Assembly: GCA_019112875.1 (NCBI GenBank)
Contig: DXIO01000014.1
Span: forward strand, 1-64,000
Length of the DNA: 64,000 bases
Source: Candidatus Aquabacterium excrementipullorum
GTDB lineage: Bacteria; Pseudomonadota; Gammaproteobacteria; Burkholderiales; Burkholderiaceae_C
Reading direction: 5' to 3'
Every line of letters starts with the position of its first letter. Within the stretch, counting starts at the first letter, position 1. Positions 1 to 12,075 of this stretch are shown one piece after another. A program made the translations under genes and the position numbers. Under the pieces are notes generated by a model. That model worked only from the letters and a program-made list of their open reading frames with translations, did not search any database and was not told where the DNA came from.

Positions 1-959
1 CTGGCGCCTTCGATGCGGCCTTCGGTCAGGAAGCTCAGGCGGTCACGCAGCTCGGGGCCGAACATCAGCGGGTTGGTGTACTCGGGGCGGGCGCTCACGC
101 GGGTGGTGCGGGCGGTCAGGGGCTGCTCGCAGCCCGACACCTTCACCTGGAACTGCGCGCCCGGCAGGAAGCGCGGGCGCAGGTCGTTGGGCACGAAGAA
201 GCGCACGCGCAGGCTGTCCTTCTGCAGGATGGACAGCACGGCGGCGCCGGTCTGCGCGAACTCGCCCTGGCGCACGAAGATCTCCTGCACCACGCCCTCC
301 ACGGGGGCCGTTACCTGCTTCTGCTGCAGCAGCCATTCCACCTGGGCCACACCGGCCACGGCGGCCGAGGCCTGGGCGGCGGCGGCGCGCTTCTCGTCGT
401 CGCGGGCGCCTTCCTTGGCGGCGCGCAGGGCGGCGCGGGCCTCTTCGACCTGGGCCTGGGCCAGGGCGACGTTGGTGCGGTCGGCATCGACCTGCGCCTC
501 GGCGATGAAGCCCTTCTTGACCAGGGTCTCGCTCTTCTTCAGGTTGGTCTGCATCTGGGCCAGCTGGGCCTTGGCGTAGCGCAGCTTGGCGCGCACCTGG
601 TCCAGCTCGTCCTTGCGGGCGCCCTTGCTCAGGTTCTGCTGCTGCGAATCGGCCTGGGCCTTGCGGGCCTGGGCCTCGGCCAGCTGGGCCTGCTCACGGT
701 TGGATTCCAGCGTGTAGAGCTTGTCGCCCAGCTTCACGGCCTGGCCTTCCTTCACGCCCATCTGGAACAGCGTGCCCGCCACGGGGGTGGCCACCGAGGT
801 GATGTCCGCCTCGATGTAGCCGGGCAACTGCGAGCGCGCTTCATCTTGCAGGCAGCCGCTCAGGCCGGCGACGGCCAGCAGCAGGCCGGTGCCCAGGATG
901 GACCGTGTCAGGGCGGTGCGGGACAAGGCGGGCGAGGGGATGGACAGCAGGCGCTTCAT
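1..959 (-). CDS. HlyD-family periplasmic adaptor lipoprotein, partial (3' end outside window)
   Basis: Membrane fusion (adaptor) protein that would link an inner-membrane ABC or MFS pump to the outer membrane. The gene reads leftward from ATG at 959 and runs off the window edge, so its C-terminus is missing. Residues 1-36 form a lipoprotein signal ending in the lipobox LSGC, so it is probably anchored at Cys36. Residues about 54-85 carry the biotinyl/lipoyl-like half-motif (TSVATPVAGTLFQ, then KEGQAVKLGDKLYTLE). A long Ala/Gln/Lys-rich alpha-hairpin coiled coil follows, and the second half-motif (VTAPVEGVVQEIFV) returns near residue 215. It lies 69 bp after the GNAT gene on the same strand, so it is likely the last visible gene of that unit. 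The transporter it serves would lie to the left. Family assignment is firm; cargo is unknown. Confidence 0.85.
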   Translation of the reverse strand, partial: MKRLLSIPSPALSRTALTRSILGTGLLLAVAGLSGCLQDEARSQLPGYIEADITSVATPVAGTLFQMGVKEGQAVKLGDKLYTLESNREQAQLAEAQARKAQADSQQQNLSKGARKDELDQVRAKLRYAKAQLAQMQTNLKKSETLVKKGFIAEAQVDADRTNVALAQAQVEEARAALRAAKEGARDDEKRAAAAQASAAVAGVAQVEWLLQQKQVTAPVEGVVQEIFVRQGEFAQTGAAVLSILQKDSLRVRFFVPNDLRPRFLPGAQFQVKVSGCEQPLTARTTRVSARPEYTNPLMFGPELRDRLSFLTEGRIEGA

Positions 960-1028
960 GGGAACACTTCACTCAACAAAGGTCATGGCGACAGGCTCGC
1001 TCGGCGAGGGCCTGCCACGATCACATGG

Positions 1029-2126
1029 TCACAGGCGGCCCAGTTCGACGAACAGCGGGCGATTATCGATGCCAGGGCGCGGATCGTCGCCATAGCTCAG
1101 CCAGAAGTGGCTGGAGAACAGCTTCTGGCGCTTGTAGCCGCGCGGCACCTCCACCAGCGGGTCGCCGTGCGTGATGCCGCAGGCCAGTGCGTCGTACTTC
1201 TGGCCCTGGTGCGCCATGATCCAGTCGATCAGCGCGCGGAACACGTCCTTGTCGTCGCCCGCGATCAAGGTGGTGTGCAGCGTCAGGTAGTTCAGCACGC
1301 CACCCACCGGCGGCAGGCGAAAACCGCCGGCGATCGAGGCATACAGGTTGTACAGCGGGCGGATCAGGCCGATCGGGGCCTTGAAGCCCATCACGCGCGT
1401 CTGCTTGTAGGCCTTCTGGTTCCAGCTGCCCAGGATGCCGATCAGCTCGCCACCCTTGAAGGCCAGCGCGTAGTCGCCGATCGAGATGCCCGCGTAGTAC
1501 GGGTCATTGGCCAGCACCTTGGCGAACTCGTAGCAGGGGTAGCCGTTGCGGCGCGGGGCCTCGCGGTCGAAGAAGGCCTGCATCGCCGGCACGTCGGCGG
1601 CCGTGGCCGCGCGGATCTCCACGCCGGCCGGGATGCGCGGCTTGATCTTGCGCGTGAAGATGAAGCTGGTCTCGATCGTGTGGCTCACCCAGTAGTCGAA
1701 CAGCACGCCGTCGGCCGCGTTCTTGGCGGCTTCCAGCGGGGCCACGTTGTCCTTGATCACGATGCCCTGCAGCAGATCGGTCTTGGAGCGGTACTCCTTC
1801 TGCGCGATGAACATCTGCGAGGCGATGCCGCGGCGGCGGTAGTACGGATCGACCCGCGTGTCGCCCGAGTAGTACACGCGGCGCTTTTGGCCGCTGATGT
1901 ACAGGTCGCGGCCGGAGATCACGGTCAGGCCGGCCAGCACCTCGGGGCGCTCGGAATCGTCGGCCACGGCCAGCACGAACTCGTCGCCGATCACCTTGGC
2001 GCCGATGAAGAAATCCGGCTGGCGCTGAAAGCACATTTCGGCCGGCCCGGGCATGGTGATCTTGCTGATCAGGTCATGGATCTTCGGGTTGTCGGCGGGC
2101 GTGCCGAGACGCACGGTGATGGTCAT
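1029..2126 (-). CDS. GNAT-family N-acyltransferase in GH3 cassette
   Basis: A 365-residue protein with the Gcn5-related acetyltransferase signature in its N-terminal third. SGDT at 87-90 is followed by DPYYRRRGIASQMF, which fits motif A with the CoA-binding R-x-x-G-x-A loop. The remaining 240 residues may be a second GNAT-like lobe, since IRAATAADVPAMQAFFDRE resembles a GNAT start. The open frame extends 63 codons upstream, but the ATG at 2126 is preceded by a GAGGA Shine-Dalgarno and begins the conserved sequence. It sits between the GH3 enzyme (71 bp upstream) and the HlyD adaptor (69 bp downstream), all leftward. The acceptor is unknown. From context it may acylate the product of the GH3 enzyme or an amine substrate for it; this is inference. 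Confidence 0.8.
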   Translation of the reverse strand: MTITVRLGTPADNPKIHDLISKITMPGPAEMCFQRQPDFFIGAKVIGDEFVLAVADDSERPEVLAGLTVISGRDLYISGQKRRVYYSGDTRVDPYYRRRGIASQMFIAQKEYRSKTDLLQGIVIKDNVAPLEAAKNAADGVLFDYWVSHTIETSFIFTRKIKPRIPAGVEIRAATAADVPAMQAFFDREAPRRNGYPCYEFAKVLANDPYYAGISIGDYALAFKGGELIGILGSWNQKAYKQTRVMGFKAPIGLIRPLYNLYASIAGGFRLPPVGGVLNYLTLHTTLIAGDDKDVFRALIDWIMAHQGQKYDALACGITHGDPLVEVPRGYKRQKLFSSHFWLSYGDDPRPGIDNRPLFVELGRL

Positions 2127-2197
2127 GGTGTCCTCGTCGAAGGCGTTGGGTTGTGCGGCGTGGTGGGTACTGCTGAGGCCGGCGCGATGTTGTTGCG

Positions 2198-3838
2198 TCA
2201 GGCGGCCACGGCCGGTTCGTCCAGTGCATGCCGCAGCACGTCGGGGATCTGTCCCTTCCAGTGGCGCAGCGGCTCGATCTTGATGTTGCCCTCGACCATG
2301 CCACGCAGACGGCACTGGTCAAGGTACAAATCACGCATGTGCGGCAAAGCCACGCAGGCGGCGGGTTGCAGCTGGCCCAGTTCGCGCGCCAGCTTGTAGT
2401 GGAAGTTGCTCTGCAGCGCGCGCTCCAGCTGGCCCGCCAGCGAGGCCTCCAGCGCGGGGCGGTCGGCGCCCTCGGCACATTCCACCAGCAGCGCATAGCC
2501 GGGTGACAGGCGCGTGCTCTGGTCCAGGGCCAGCAGCGTCACGGGCAGGGCGCCTTGCAGGTCCAGGCCGTCCTGGATCTGCTGGGCCAGCGTGGCGCTG
2601 GTCTTCTCGCCCACCAGGTCGACACCGTCGTTGCGGCCCAGGAAGGTGAAGCAGGGCACCTGGCCCAGGAAGCCATCGACGCGCACCACGTCGCTCATCT
2701 TGTAGCGCGCGAAGCCCGAGCCCGTCGTCATGATGGGGATCACTTCCATGCCTTCGCGCAGCTGCCACGGCGCCAGCACCTGGCCATTGGCCGTGTCCTC
2801 GAACTCGTAGAAGTGGCTGAGGTAGGCCAGCGGGAAGCGGCCCTGAAACGGGAAGGTCACCACGCCTTCGGTGGCCCACAGGCCCTTGCCCTGGAAACTG
2901 GCGTGCGGCAGCAGCGCGCGCAGCTTGTCGGCCCAGGGCGCGGCGGCGGCCGTGTCCCACGAGCTGACCACGGCCAGGCCGGGCCACAGCTTGGCGAAGA
3001 ACTCGGGTGCGAGCTTGCCGTCCCAGGCGCGCAGCAGTTGCGCGGCGCGGGTGGAGCGCGGGCAGTCCACCTGGGCCATGCGGGCCTGGCGGGCGCCCCA
3101 GCTGCCGGTGTCCAACACCTGGGCCAGCTCCTCGCGCCAACGGCCCAGCTGCTCCAGCGCGCCGAGCGCGAAGGTCGGGCTCCACACCGAGATGAAGCCC
3201 AGCGTCTCGTCGGCCACCAGGTAGGCCACGGTCGCGAACAGCGAGTCATCGGACGTCTCGGCCAGCGCCACCTCTTGCGGCACCGATTGCGTCAGGTAGG
3301 CCAGCAGGCGCTTGCCCCACGACAGCATCTTCATGTCGTCGTTGATGTCGCCGGCGGTCTGGCCGCGCATGTCCGTCGGGATCCAGGACAGCGACCAGTA
3401 GTGCGTGCCGCGCCCCTGCTTGGGGAACTGGCGGTACAGATCACCCACCCAGGCGCTGATGACCTCGTCCAGCTCTTCCAGGAACAGCTTGCTGTACGGG
3501 ATCCATTTGACGGCCGATGTCGAGCCGCTGGTGGGCTGGTAGCGCATCACCGGCGAATCGACCATCTCGCGCCCGCGCGACGCGCGCTGGCGCTCCAGCG
3601 CCTCGGCGTAGTCGCCGTAGGTCGTCAGGGGCATGTGCTGGGCGAACTGCTCCCAGGTCCAGTCGGCGCGCACGCCGCGGCGCTGACCTTCAGGGGATGC
3701 GGCCACGGCGGCCAGCCAACGCGACAGGCGGCCACGCTGGATCTGTTCCAGCTCGCCGAGGTGTCGTTCGAAACGCCGGCACCCGGGGGTGACGAGCAGT
3801 TTGAGGAGTTGGTGGCCGAAGGATGTTCCGACGCCCAT
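2198..3838 (-). CDS. GH3-family adenylate-forming acyl-acid amido synthetase
   Basis: A 546-residue member of the GH3 family, the plant auxin/jasmonate-amino acid conjugating branch of the ANL adenylating superfamily. The three nucleotide motifs are visible: TSGSTSAVKW at 103-112 (the S-S-G-T-S-x-G-x-x-K type P-loop), LWATEGVVTFPF in the middle, and RYKMSDVVRVDGF toward the C-terminal lid. Such enzymes adenylate a carboxylate and pass the acyl group to an amine, usually an amino acid. ATG at 3838 is chosen because it lies just beyond the stop of the upstream gene (2-bp gap), implying translational coupling. The 67 upstream in-frame codons overlap that gene. Bacterial GH3 proteins are sporadic and mostly uncharacterised; the substrate here cannot be read from sequence. 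Confidence 0.85.
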   Translation of the reverse strand: MGVGTSFGHQLLKLLVTPGCRRFERHLGELEQIQRGRLSRWLAAVAASPEGQRRGVRADWTWEQFAQHMPLTTYGDYAEALERQRASRGREMVDSPVMRYQPTSGSTSAVKWIPYSKLFLEELDEVISAWVGDLYRQFPKQGRGTHYWSLSWIPTDMRGQTAGDINDDMKMLSWGKRLLAYLTQSVPQEVALAETSDDSLFATVAYLVADETLGFISVWSPTFALGALEQLGRWREELAQVLDTGSWGARQARMAQVDCPRSTRAAQLLRAWDGKLAPEFFAKLWPGLAVVSSWDTAAAAPWADKLRALLPHASFQGKGLWATEGVVTFPFQGRFPLAYLSHFYEFEDTANGQVLAPWQLREGMEVIPIMTTGSGFARYKMSDVVRVDGFLGQVPCFTFLGRNDGVDLVGEKTSATLAQQIQDGLDLQGALPVTLLALDQSTRLSPGYALLVECAEGADRPALEASLAGQLERALQSNFHYKLARELGQLQPAACVALPHMRDLYLDQCRLRGMVEGNIKIEPLRHWKGQIPDVLRHALDEPAVAA

Positions 3839-3840
3839 GC

Positions 3841-4731
3841 TCAGGAAGCCTTGCCGCGCTCCAGGCCGTCCTGGACATCGGTGTCCAGCCAGACCGTCGA
3901 TGCGTTGGCGCCGCGCTGCTCGTTGTCCATCTTGCGGGCCACGGCCAGGCCTTCGGGCTTGTGCGTGCCCAGGATGTGCTTCTTCACCCACTTCCAGGGC
4001 ACATCGACGATGGAGCGGAACAGGCTTTCGTAGTCGCACGCGGCCAGGCAGGGCACCTCGTTGCCACGGCGCCAGCCGGGGTTGACCTTCTCGAAAAAGT
4101 CGATGTGCGGGTTGCTGGCCTTGAGTTCGGGCGTGATGTCGGCCACTTCGCCCTTCAGGCGCACGTAGTCCTCGCCGAAGTCCAGCACCATGTTCTTGCG
4201 GTCGAACGCATCGGGGAACAGCTGCTGGCAGTAGGCCTCGGTGATGGCGCGGTAGTGGTCGTCGCGACCGGCGCGGTTGCCATCGACCTTCGGGTAGTAG
4301 TTGTAGAAGTTGTTGGTCATCAAGAGGTAGGTCTTGTACCCCTTGGAGATCAGGAACCAGTAGAACGGCACGAAGGGGCGCTTGATGCGCTCGATGATCA
4401 GGCGGCGGTAGAAGGTGTTGGCCAGGTCGTTGTTGCCCCAGTATTCCTTCTCGATGATGGTGTCGCCGCTGAAGATGCCGCGCACGCGCTTGTTCTCGAC
4501 GTTCAGGTCGAAGAAGGTCTGCGTCGAGAAGCCCACCAGGCGGTCGTCCGACTTGCGCTCGACCAGGATCACGCCCGACTTCTTGCTCAGGTCGCTCAGG
4601 AAGATGTCCAGCGAGGTGTTCTCGTAGTACTGCGCGTACAGCTCGTACATCTGCTTGATGTGGGACACCGTCACGGACGAGATGGGCCGAAAGAAGGTCC
4701 GGGTCTTTTCCTTGTGCGCGGGACTGGCCAT
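3841..4731 (-). CDS. Conserved hypothetical, degenerate GNAT-like protein heading GH3 cassette
   Basis: A 296-residue soluble protein with no signal peptide, and no family I can name with certainty. Its N-terminal 110 residues look like a divergent GNAT fold. FSGDTIIEKEYWGNNDLA at 87-104 lines up with YSGDTRVDPYYRRRGIA of the neighbouring GNAT at the same residue number and spacing (SGDT-x5-Y), but the CoA-binding R-x-x-G-x-A is replaced by WGNNDLA. The rest is rich in Tyr, Phe and Trp. ATG at 4731 is used; the open frame upstream lacks conserved-looking sequence. It is the first gene of the leftward unit and is followed 2 bp later by the GH3 gene, so the two are almost certainly co-translated. 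It might be an acyltransferase using a carrier other than CoA, or a substrate-binding partner. This is inference. Confidence 0.75.
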   Translation of the reverse strand: MASPAHKEKTRTFFRPISSVTVSHIKQMYELYAQYYENTSLDIFLSDLSKKSGVILVERKSDDRLVGFSTQTFFDLNVENKRVRGIFSGDTIIEKEYWGNNDLANTFYRRLIIERIKRPFVPFYWFLISKGYKTYLLMTNNFYNYYPKVDGNRAGRDDHYRAITEAYCQQLFPDAFDRKNMVLDFGEDYVRLKGEVADITPELKASNPHIDFFEKVNPGWRRGNEVPCLAACDYESLFRSIVDVPWKWVKKHILGTHKPEGLAVARKMDNEQRGANASTVWLDTDVQDGLERGKAS

Positions 4732-4774
4732 GGTGCTGCTCCGTTGTTGGCCCTCACGAAGCGCCCCATACGGT

Positions 4775-4809
4775 GTCATATGGAGGGAAGGCCGGAAACA
4801 AAGTGTTTC
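4775..4809 (-). promoter_or_regulatory. Putative promoter and palindromic operator of the GH3 cassette
   Basis: On the minus strand a -35-like TTTGTT (4802-4797) and a -10-like TATGAC (4780-4775) are 16 bp apart, about 44 bp before the start codon at 4731. The -35 hexamer lies inside a perfect 6-bp-arm inverted repeat, GAAACA-AAG-TGTTTC (4795-4809). That arrangement suits repression. The regulator is not identified. The rest of the 478-bp gap to atpI holds only the atp promoter region. Confidence 0.4.
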
Positions 4810-5078
4810 AGTGATCGATTGTTCGACAGCATGCCAGTCAGCCCCTTTTGGGCAGGATGGGGCTTGCCCGGGGGCTCCCCCCAATCGAGGGATGTCGCGT
4901 TAGATTTGCCACGTCAAGCCATGAGCCGGCGCGCATGTTCGGCCGACCCGCTTTGGGGCGCCGGTGGCTTTCGATGACGCCCCATTTTTGTCGCACGCAC
5001 GCGACTGGTGCACATGCAATTCATCGTCCATTCACGGGGGCATCAGCCCCTGTCCGCCATGCCGGATGTTCGGGGGGC

Positions 5079-5107
5079 TTGGTTTGCGTGGGGGTAAGCA
5101 CTATAAT
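5079..5107 (+). promoter_or_regulatory. Predicted sigma-70 promoter of the atp operon
   Basis: A -35-like TTGGTT (5079-5084) and a perfect TATAAT -10 (5102-5107) are separated by 17 bp. The expected start is near 5114, about 95 bp ahead of atpI. It is the strongest promoter-like sequence I see in the window, as suits a highly expressed operon. Confidence 0.75.
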
Positions 5108-5119
5108 CTTTGGGTTTTG

Positions 5120-5141
5120 CCGACATCAGGTCGGGTTTTTT
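5120..5141 (+). promoter_or_regulatory. Leader hairpin followed by T-run just after the atp promoter
   Basis: CCGAC (5120-5124) pairs with GTCGG (5130-5134) around a 5-nt loop and is followed by G and six T (5136-5141). The geometry is that of a small intrinsic terminator or pause site, but it begins only a few nucleotides after the predicted transcription start. No plus-strand gene upstream needs terminating. It may act in attenuation, pausing or 5' mRNA stabilisation. Confidence 0.5.
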
Positions 5142-5209
5142 GTGCGCTGTCAGCGGGGCTTGTCTGAAAAGACGGTCGGCGCGGCGGTCAACGCGGTTGC
5201 AGTTCTTTC

Positions 5210-5740
5210 ATGGAAAAGCCGACGCCATCCTCCCCTGCGGTGGCGCCAGGGGCTCCAGCGAAAGTGCCAGCATCCGCCGGGTGGCAGGATTCAGTCTGGC
5301 CGCAGCAGGAACCCGAGCCCCCGGTGATACCGCTCACGCGAGACGAGGCGCAGGCCCTGATCGCGAGAAGCCCCTCCCTCTCGCCTTGGCGGGTGATCGC
5401 GCTGCAAGCGCTGATCGGGGTGGTCGTGGCGGTGATCTGGGGGGGCCTTTCTCGCAACCTGCCCTCTTTCATTTCTGCGCTGTATGGCGCAGCGGTGGTG
5501 GTGGTGCCCGGCGCGCTCATGGTGCGCGGGGTATTTGGTCGCGGGGCAGGGCGCAGCAGCTTGGGTGGTCTCCTCTTCTGGGAGATCGTCAAGCTGGCGC
5601 TGGTGGTGGCCCTGCTCGCCTTGGCGCCCACGTGGGTGCCTTCGCTGAACTGGGCCGCGCTGCTGGTCACCCTGGTGTTGTGCCTGAAGGTCAATGGTCT
5701 GGTCCTGCTTTGGCAGGGCTCCAAAAAATCTAGAGTCTGA
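5210..5740 (+). CDS. atpI: ATP synthase protein I (AtpI)
   Basis: First gene of the ATP synthase operon, 176 residues. AtpI is a small membrane chaperone that helps assemble the c-ring and is not part of the finished enzyme. About 60 Pro/Ala/Glu-rich N-terminal residues precede four hydrophobic segments, beginning near VIALQALIGVVVAVIWGGL and ending at LLVTLVLCLKVNGLVLLW. That matches the family layout, with a longer cytoplasmic head than usual. The stop lies 12 bp before atpB. The short, poorly conserved sequence makes exact start choice less certain than for the subunit genes. Confidence 0.85.
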   Translation: MEKPTPSSPAVAPGAPAKVPASAGWQDSVWPQQEPEPPVIPLTRDEAQALIARSPSLSPWRVIALQALIGVVVAVIWGGLSRNLPSFISALYGAAVVVVPGALMVRGVFGRGAGRSSLGGLLFWEIVKLALVVALLALAPTWVPSLNWAALLVTLVLCLKVNGLVLLWQGSKKSRV

Positions 5741-5752
5741 CGAGAGTTGCTG

Positions 5753-6658
5753 ATGTCTGCTGATGCACACGACGCCGCGGCCGGAGCCGCGCACCACGCG
5801 CCCACGGCCGGTGAATACATCAATCACCACCTGCGCCACCTGCAGAACCACCACGAGCCGCAAGCCATCGCGGATTTCTCGTACATCAACTACGACTCCC
5901 TGTTCTGGTCCGTCCTGCTGGGCCTGCTGGCCGTGTTCCTGCTGTGGCGCGCCGCCCGCAAGGCCACGCCGGGTGTCCCGGGTCGCTTCCAGGCCGCGGT
6001 CGAACTGATCGTCGAGCTGGTCGACACGCAGGCCAAGGGCATCATCAACAACGCCACGTCCCGCAAGGCCGTGGCCCCGGTGGCCCTGACCGTGTTCGTG
6101 TGGATCTTTTTCATGAACGCGATGGACTTGATCCCCCTCGACCTGCTGCCCACGCTGTGGGGCAAGGCGCACGAGGCCCAGGGCCTGGACCCCAGTCACG
6201 CCTACCTGCGTGTCGTGGCCTCCGCTGACCTGTCCGTCACCCTGGGCATGTCCGTCAGCGTGCTGCTGATCTGCCTGTACTACAACGTCAAGATCAAGGG
6301 CCTGTTCGGCTGGATCAAGGAGCTGTTCACGGCCCCGTTCCATGCGCACGGCCCCATCGGCATCATCCTGCTGGCACCCGCCAACTTCGGCCTGAACCTG
6401 ATCGAATTCGGTGCCAAGACCATCTCTCACGGCATGCGGCTGTGGGGCAACATGTACGCCGGCGAGCTGGTGTTCATGCTGATCGCCCTGATGGGCGCCG
6501 TGGGCTTCGCCTCCCTGGGCGGCATCGGCCTGTGGATCGGCCACGTGATCGCAGGCACTGCCTGGGCCATCTTCCACATCCTGATCATCACCTTGCAGGC
6601 CTTCATCTTCATGATGCTGACCCTGGTGTACATCGGTCAGGCCCACGAAGGTCACTGA
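5753..6658 (+). CDS. atpB: F1Fo ATP synthase subunit a
   Basis: Membrane stator subunit (301 residues) that forms the proton half-channels beside the c-ring. Five to six hydrophobic helices are visible. The essential stator arginine lies in [16 protein letters not shown], the counterpart of E. coli Arg210 and its surrounding RLFGNMYAGE motif. Earlier, [12 protein letters not shown] supplies the conserved polar helix face. ATG at 5753 is preferred over the in-frame TTG at 5747 because a CGAGAG Shine-Dalgarno sits 6 bp before it. A 63-bp T-rich gap separates it from atpE. Confidence 0.97.
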   Translation: MSADAHDAAAGAAHHAPTAGEYINHHLRHLQNHHEPQAIADFSYINYDSLFWSVLLGLLAVFLLWRAARKATPGVPGRFQAAVELIVELVDTQAKGIINNATSRKAVAPVALTVFVWIFFMNAMDLIPLDLLPTLWGKAHEAQGLDPSHAYLRVVASADLSVTLGMSVSVLLICLYYNVKIKGLFGWIKELFTAPFHAHGPIGIILLAPANFGLNLIEFGAKTISHGMRLWGNMYAGELVFMLIALMGAVGFASLGGIGLWIGHVIAGTAWAIFHILIITLQAFIFMMLTLVYIGQAHEGH

Positions 6659-6979
<321 letters not shown>

Positions 6980-7027
6980 TCGGTCTTTCTCGACTGAGTT
7001 TTCAATTAACCGAGAAAGGTCCGAGCC

Positions 7028-7498
7028 GTGAATCTGAACGCAACGCTGATTGCGCAGATCGTGGTCTTCATGATCCTGTGGTGGTTCACGATGAAGTTCG
7101 TGTGGCCCCCGATCACGAAGGCTCTCGACGAGCGCGCCACCAAGATCGCGGACGGTCTGGCTGCCGCCGACAAGGCGAAGTCCGAACTGGCCTCCGCCAA
7201 CCAGCGCGTGCAGCAGGAACTCGCTCAGTCCCGCGAAGACATCGCCAAGCGTCTGTCCGACGCCGAGAAGCGTGGCAACACGCTGGTCGAGGATGCCAAG
7301 GCCCGCGCAACGGCCGAAGCCGCCAAGATCGTCGCCGACGCCAAGGCCGAAGCCGACCAGCTGGTCGTGCGTGCCCGTGAGGCCCTGCGCGAGCAGGTCG
7401 CCACGCTGGCGGTCAAGGGCGCCGAGCAGATTCTGCAGCGCGAAGTCTCGCCCCAGGTCCACGCTGACCTGCTGAGCCGCCTGAAAACGGAGCTGTGA
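7028..7498 (+). CDS. atpF: F1Fo ATP synthase subunit b
   Basis: Peripheral stalk subunit, 156 residues, the usual length. One N-terminal transmembrane helix (about residues 5-26, [19 protein letters not shown]) is followed by a long charged coiled coil rich in Ala, Glu, Lys and Arg that dimerises and reaches to F1. It starts with GTG at 7028, supported by GAGAAAGG upstream and by alignment to the family N-terminus. The stop codon ends 2 bp before the atpH ATG, so translation is coupled. Confidence 0.97.
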   Translation: MNLNATLIAQIVVFMILWWFTMKFVWPPITKALDERATKIADGLAAADKAKSELASANQRVQQELAQSREDIAKRLSDAEKRGNTLVEDAKARATAEAAKIVADAKAEADQLVVRAREALREQVATLAVKGAEQILQREVSPQVHADLLSRLKTEL

Positions 7499-7500
7499 TC

Positions 7501-8034
7501 ATGGCCGAGCTTGCCACCATCGCCCGCCCGTACGCCGACGCCTTGTTCAAGGCCGCGCCCGATGCCGACCAGGCTGCCTGGCTCGGTCAGGTCGAGGCCC
7601 TGGCCGCGGTGGCCAGTGACCCGCAACTGCGGTCCCTGGCGGACAACCCCGCCGTCACCAAGGAGCAAGTCTTCGAGGTGCTGACGGGTGCCGCCAAGGT
7701 GGCGCTGGCGCCGGCCGTGGCCAACTTCTTGCGTACCGTCCTCGACAACGGTCGTCTGGCGGCTTTGCCGCTGATGGCCGAGCAGTTCCAAACCCTCGTG
7801 CATGCCCGTCAGGGTGTGTCCGAAGCCACTGTCTACAGTGCCTTCCCTGTCGATGCCGCCCAACTGGCCGACATCCAGGGTGCCCTGGAGAAGCGCTTCG
7901 GCCGCAAACTGCAGCCCACGGTCCAGCTGGACCCGACGCTGATCGGTGGCGTGCGCGTGGTGGTGGGTGACGAGGTGCTCGACACCTCCGTCAAGGCCCG
8001 CCTGGAGCGCATGAAGACGGCCCTCCTGGCCTGA
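7501..8034 (+). CDS. atpH: F1Fo ATP synthase subunit delta
   Basis: Stator subunit at the crown of F1 that binds the alpha N-termini and subunit b; 177 residues, normal size. The N-terminal helical domain begins [16 protein letters not shown], a family hallmark, and the C-terminal part contains the typical [21 protein letters not shown] ending. ATG at 7501 is used rather than the in-frame GTG at 7495, which overlaps the atpF stop. It is followed by the largest gap of the first half of the operon, 154 bp before atpA. Confidence 0.97.
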   Translation: MAELATIARPYADALFKAAPDADQAAWLGQVEALAAVASDPQLRSLADNPAVTKEQVFEVLTGAAKVALAPAVANFLRTVLDNGRLAALPLMAEQFQTLVHARQGVSEATVYSAFPVDAAQLADIQGALEKRFGRKLQPTVQLDPTLIGGVRVVVGDEVLDTSVKARLERMKTALLA

Positions 8035-8188
8035 CCCCGGAGAGCCGCCTGTCCAAGACTGGTGCACACATGGTCGCCCAACCCCCACTGGCTGGCCTTC
8101 AGGGCTGTCAAGTGAACCCTGAAATCCAGCCGGTCGTTGTCAACGAGGTATGCCCTGTGCAGCCCTTGACCAGACTGGGAGCAACGCA

Positions 8189-9742
<1,554 letters not shown>

Positions 9743-9754
9743 AAGGAGCACGCC

Positions 9755-10621
9755 ATGGCGGCAGGCAAGGAAATACGCGGCAAGATCAAGAGCGTCGAGA
9801 ACACCAAGAAGATCACCAAGGCCATGGAAATGGTCGCGGCTTCGAAGATGCGCAAGGCGCAGGATCGCATGCGCGCGGCCCGGCCTTACGCTGAAAAGGT
9901 GCGCAACATCGCGGCCAACCTGTCCAAGGCGAACCCCGAGTACGTCCACCCCTTCATGGTCGCCAACCCTGGCGCCAAGAAGGTGGGCTTCATCGTGGTG
10001 AGCACGGACAAGGGCCTGTGCGGTGGTCTCAACACCAACGTGCTGCGTGCCGTCACCAACAAGCTCCGTGAGCTTGAAGGTGCGGGCACGAAGTCGGACG
10101 TGGTCGCGATCGGCAACAAGGCCTTCGGCTTTTTCAACCGCATCGGTGCCAAGGTGGTCTCGCATGTCACGGGCATGGGCGACACGCCCCACCTGGACAA
10201 GCTGATCGGCCCGACCAAGGTGGTGCTGGACGCTTACGCGGCCGGCGAGCTGAGCGCGGTCTACCTGTGCTTCACCCGCTTCATCAACACGATGAAGCAG
10301 GAACCCATCGTCGAGCAGTTGCTGCCCCTGAAGGCCAGCGATCTGCAGGCCGATGAGGCGCACCAGTGGGACTACCTCTACGAGCCTGATGCACAAGTCG
10401 TGATCGACGACCTGCTGGTTCGCTACGTCGAGGCGCTGGTCTACCAGGCCGTGGCCGAGAACATGGCGTCCGAGCAATCGGCGCGCATGGTGGCCATGAA
10501 GGCCGCGACCGACAACGCAGGCTCCGTGATCGGTGAGCTCAAGCTGGTCTACAACAAGACCCGCCAGGCCGCGATCACCAAGGAATTGTCCGAGATCGTT
10601 GCCGGTGCGGCCGCGGTTTGA
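9755..10621 (+). CDS. atpG: F1Fo ATP synthase subunit gamma
   Basis: Central rotor shaft, 288 residues. The N-terminal helix ([20 protein letters not shown]) and C-terminal helix ([19 protein letters not shown], then [13 protein letters not shown]) form the coiled coil that turns inside the alpha3beta3 hexamer. The Rossmann-like middle includes [25 protein letters not shown] gives a strong ribosome binding site. It sits between alpha and beta as in nearly all proteobacterial atp operons. Confidence 0.98.
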   Translation: MAAGKEIRGKIKSVENTKKITKAMEMVAASKMRKAQDRMRAARPYAEKVRNIAANLSKANPEYVHPFMVANPGAKKVGFIVVSTDKGLCGGLNTNVLRAVTNKLRELEGAGTKSDVVAIGNKAFGFFNRIGAKVVSHVTGMGDTPHLDKLIGPTKVVLDAYAAGELSAVYLCFTRFINTMKQEPIVEQLLPLKASDLQADEAHQWDYLYEPDAQVVIDDLLVRYVEALVYQAVAENMASEQSARMVAMKAATDNAGSVIGELKLVYNKTRQAAITKELSEIVAGAAAV

Positions 10622-10636
10622 CCCAGATTTAATTGA

Positions 10637-12067
<1,431 letters not shown>

Positions 12068-12075
12068 TCAGCGGC

